This document shows, piece by piece, positions 62,901 to 64,000 of a stretch of DNA of 64,000 nt. The notes under the pieces were generated by a model. The model worked only from the letters and a program-made list of their open reading frames with translations. It searched no databases and was not told the origin of the DNA. How positions within the stretch are numbered: position 1 is the stretch's first letter; the number at the start of each line of letters is the position of its first letter. A program made the translations under genes and the position numbers. The DNA comes from Dirofilaria immitis (taxonomy: Eukaryota; Nematoda; Chromadorea; Rhabditida; Onchocercidae). Where the stretch lies: contig JAKNDB010000076.1 of the NCBI GenBank assembly GCA_024305405.1, forward strand, positions 1-64,000. The letters run 5' to 3'.

Positions 62901-64000
62901 TTCATGCTGATATTTTATATTCATATGCTGAAGAGAGTATTGCTATTATCATTGACAACCTTAATTTGTTAATGATCGAGCATAAAAATCAAACGATGCA
63001 GTTTAGTGAAGAAGGATTGCTAAATTCTTTTTAAGTAAGTATTTATGAATTTGATCGATTATATTGTTAAATGAGCTCATGAAATAAGTTTTGGAACTAA
63101 AGGTGTGGGAAACATAGAGAGAATGATAAAATCCATGAGCATAAAATTTGAATTTCAGACTTGAATTCTAATTTTCATGCTTTTTTAAATCTTAGTTTAA
63201 TTTTTCCCACTTTGAAATAATAAAACGACCCATAATATAACATTCTTGAGCTGTACATATTTTTACTTGTTATCATAGAAATTTGTAGATCCGAACTGTA
63301 TTTCTGTTTTATCTTTTAAATCCAAAGTTTCATCTGTGACCAATTATTTTTAGAAGAAATGGGTCCATTAGCACAATGCAGCAAATCACCTACTGTTCAG
63401 CTATCTGCAGCTCGATTTCTTGGTTCATTGTTTTCCATTCTTAATAAAGAATACTTATTGTCACAAAGCAATCCATCTCCTCGCGTATTTATGCAGTGGA
63501 CGTTGGCACAGATGAAAACTTATAAACTCTCCAATGAACTAGCTGAACAGGTAAAGTTTCTGAAAGTAAAAAACTTATTTTTTTCCTCAATTCTTTATCT
63601 CTTTATTTAATATTTAATAACTTGCACTGACCGTAGCAGCATTTGGTTTTTCTTTCAGATAGCGAAAAATTTGGTGTATCTTTTTGATGTAGTTTCACAG
63701 TCAGATGAAGATCTTCAGTGGCTCTGTCACAGACTAAGTGTGTTGTGTAATTTTGAATTGGTTAAGTTGCCAAATGAAACCGTTCGAGTGAGTCGCTTCT
63801 CCCAACACTTTTTTTGCTTCACGGACTAGATTTTTTCTGTCCGTTTGAAAATATATCACAGTTTTCGAAGGTTCCACTCTTATTAATCTTTTCTCATTGG
63901 ATTTATTCACTCAGTGACGGGTCTTTATAGTAACTCTTTTTTCAATTGTATGATTTCGCATTGCAGAGGATCACTGTTTTCAAAGTAATGGCAGTTATTG
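50968..64000 (+). CDS. UTP20: UTP20 (SSU processome component), 3' half, runs off window
   Basis: Continues UTP20 from 39,989. Exons at about 50,968-51,166, 51,979-52,137, 52,286-52,502, 52,826-52,950, 53,290-53,454, 53,814-54,039, 54,124-54,200, 54,397-54,550, 54,681-54,882, 54,996-55,140, 55,392-55,468, 55,703-55,789, 56,840-57,080, 57,512-57,652, 57,870-58,024, 58,547-58,640, 58,825-58,990, 59,182-59,430, 59,666-59,970, 60,230-60,420, 60,622-60,785, 61,043-61,120, 62,141-62,289, 62,491-62,671, 62,793-63,030, 63,354-63,549, 63,660-63,788 and 63,968 onward. Family landmarks: [20 protein letters not shown], the [20 protein letters not shown] segment, [12 protein letters not shown] and [19 protein letters not shown]. 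The acidic linker [13 protein letters not shown] is also present. The C-terminal Lys-rich tail lies beyond the window. One-base frame breaks near 55.11, 56.92, 59.28 and 63.03 kb. Confidence 0.9.
61157..61199. repeat. 17-bp perfect inverted repeat in a UTP20 intron
   Basis: GATTTCAAATATAATTT (61,157-61,173) pairs with 61,183-61,199 over a 9-base loop, inside the roughly 1-kb intron after the exon ending near 61,120. Confidence 0.9.

Overview
The window is nuclear DNA of a nematode, most likely a filarial (Onchocercidae-type) worm. The sequence is very AT-rich. Genes are cut into short exons with nematode-style introns (GTAAGT/GTATTT donors, TTTCAG/TTTTAG acceptors). There is a small multicopy collagen, and a short relic of a bacterial (alphaproteobacterial, Wolbachia-like) methionyl-tRNA formyltransferase gene is embedded in host repeats. 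Nuclear fragments of Wolbachia genes are well known from filarial genomes. The genus cannot be fixed from this window.

Layout. (1) 0.4-3.4 kb: a multi-exon gene on + for a putative secreted protein that I do not recognise. (2) About 3.9-27.2 kb: a mosaic of shuffled, partly inverted duplicons. It holds five copies of one collagen exon (one dead, four open), fragments of a BRWD/PHIP-family gene on both strands, two pieces of a BUD22/SRFBP1-like gene, a decayed copy of the secreted-protein gene, the bacterial fmt relic, several tandem repeats, a long (TAA)n tract and several hairpins. It looks like a low-recombination or ampliconic segment. (3) 29.18-30.16 kb: a neat four-exon gene for a small two-helix membrane protein of unknown function. 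(4) 32.9 kb to the right edge: the ribosome-biogenesis factor UTP20 on +, running off the window. (5) Inside one roughly 11-kb UTP20 intron (39,990-50,967) lies a complete gene on - (48,562-40,237) for a long leucine-rich-repeat protein with a probable signal peptide, LRRCT cysteine cap and C-terminal GPI-type tail.

Working together: UTP20 (SSU processome scaffold) and the BUD22-like relic both belong to ribosome biogenesis. BRWD/PHIP is a chromatin reader, and the collagen and LRR proteins are extracellular. I see no operon linking them. The clearest unusual points are the nested antisense LRR gene with a 72-bp inverted copy of its own last exon beside the UTP20 exon, a C/D collagen gene-conversion tract, a duplicated splice donor inside the LRR gene, the bacterial relic, and single-base frameshifts in several otherwise conserved genes, several at or beside short homopolymers. 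These last probably include assembly errors. Exon boundaries are read by eye and are approximate where marked.
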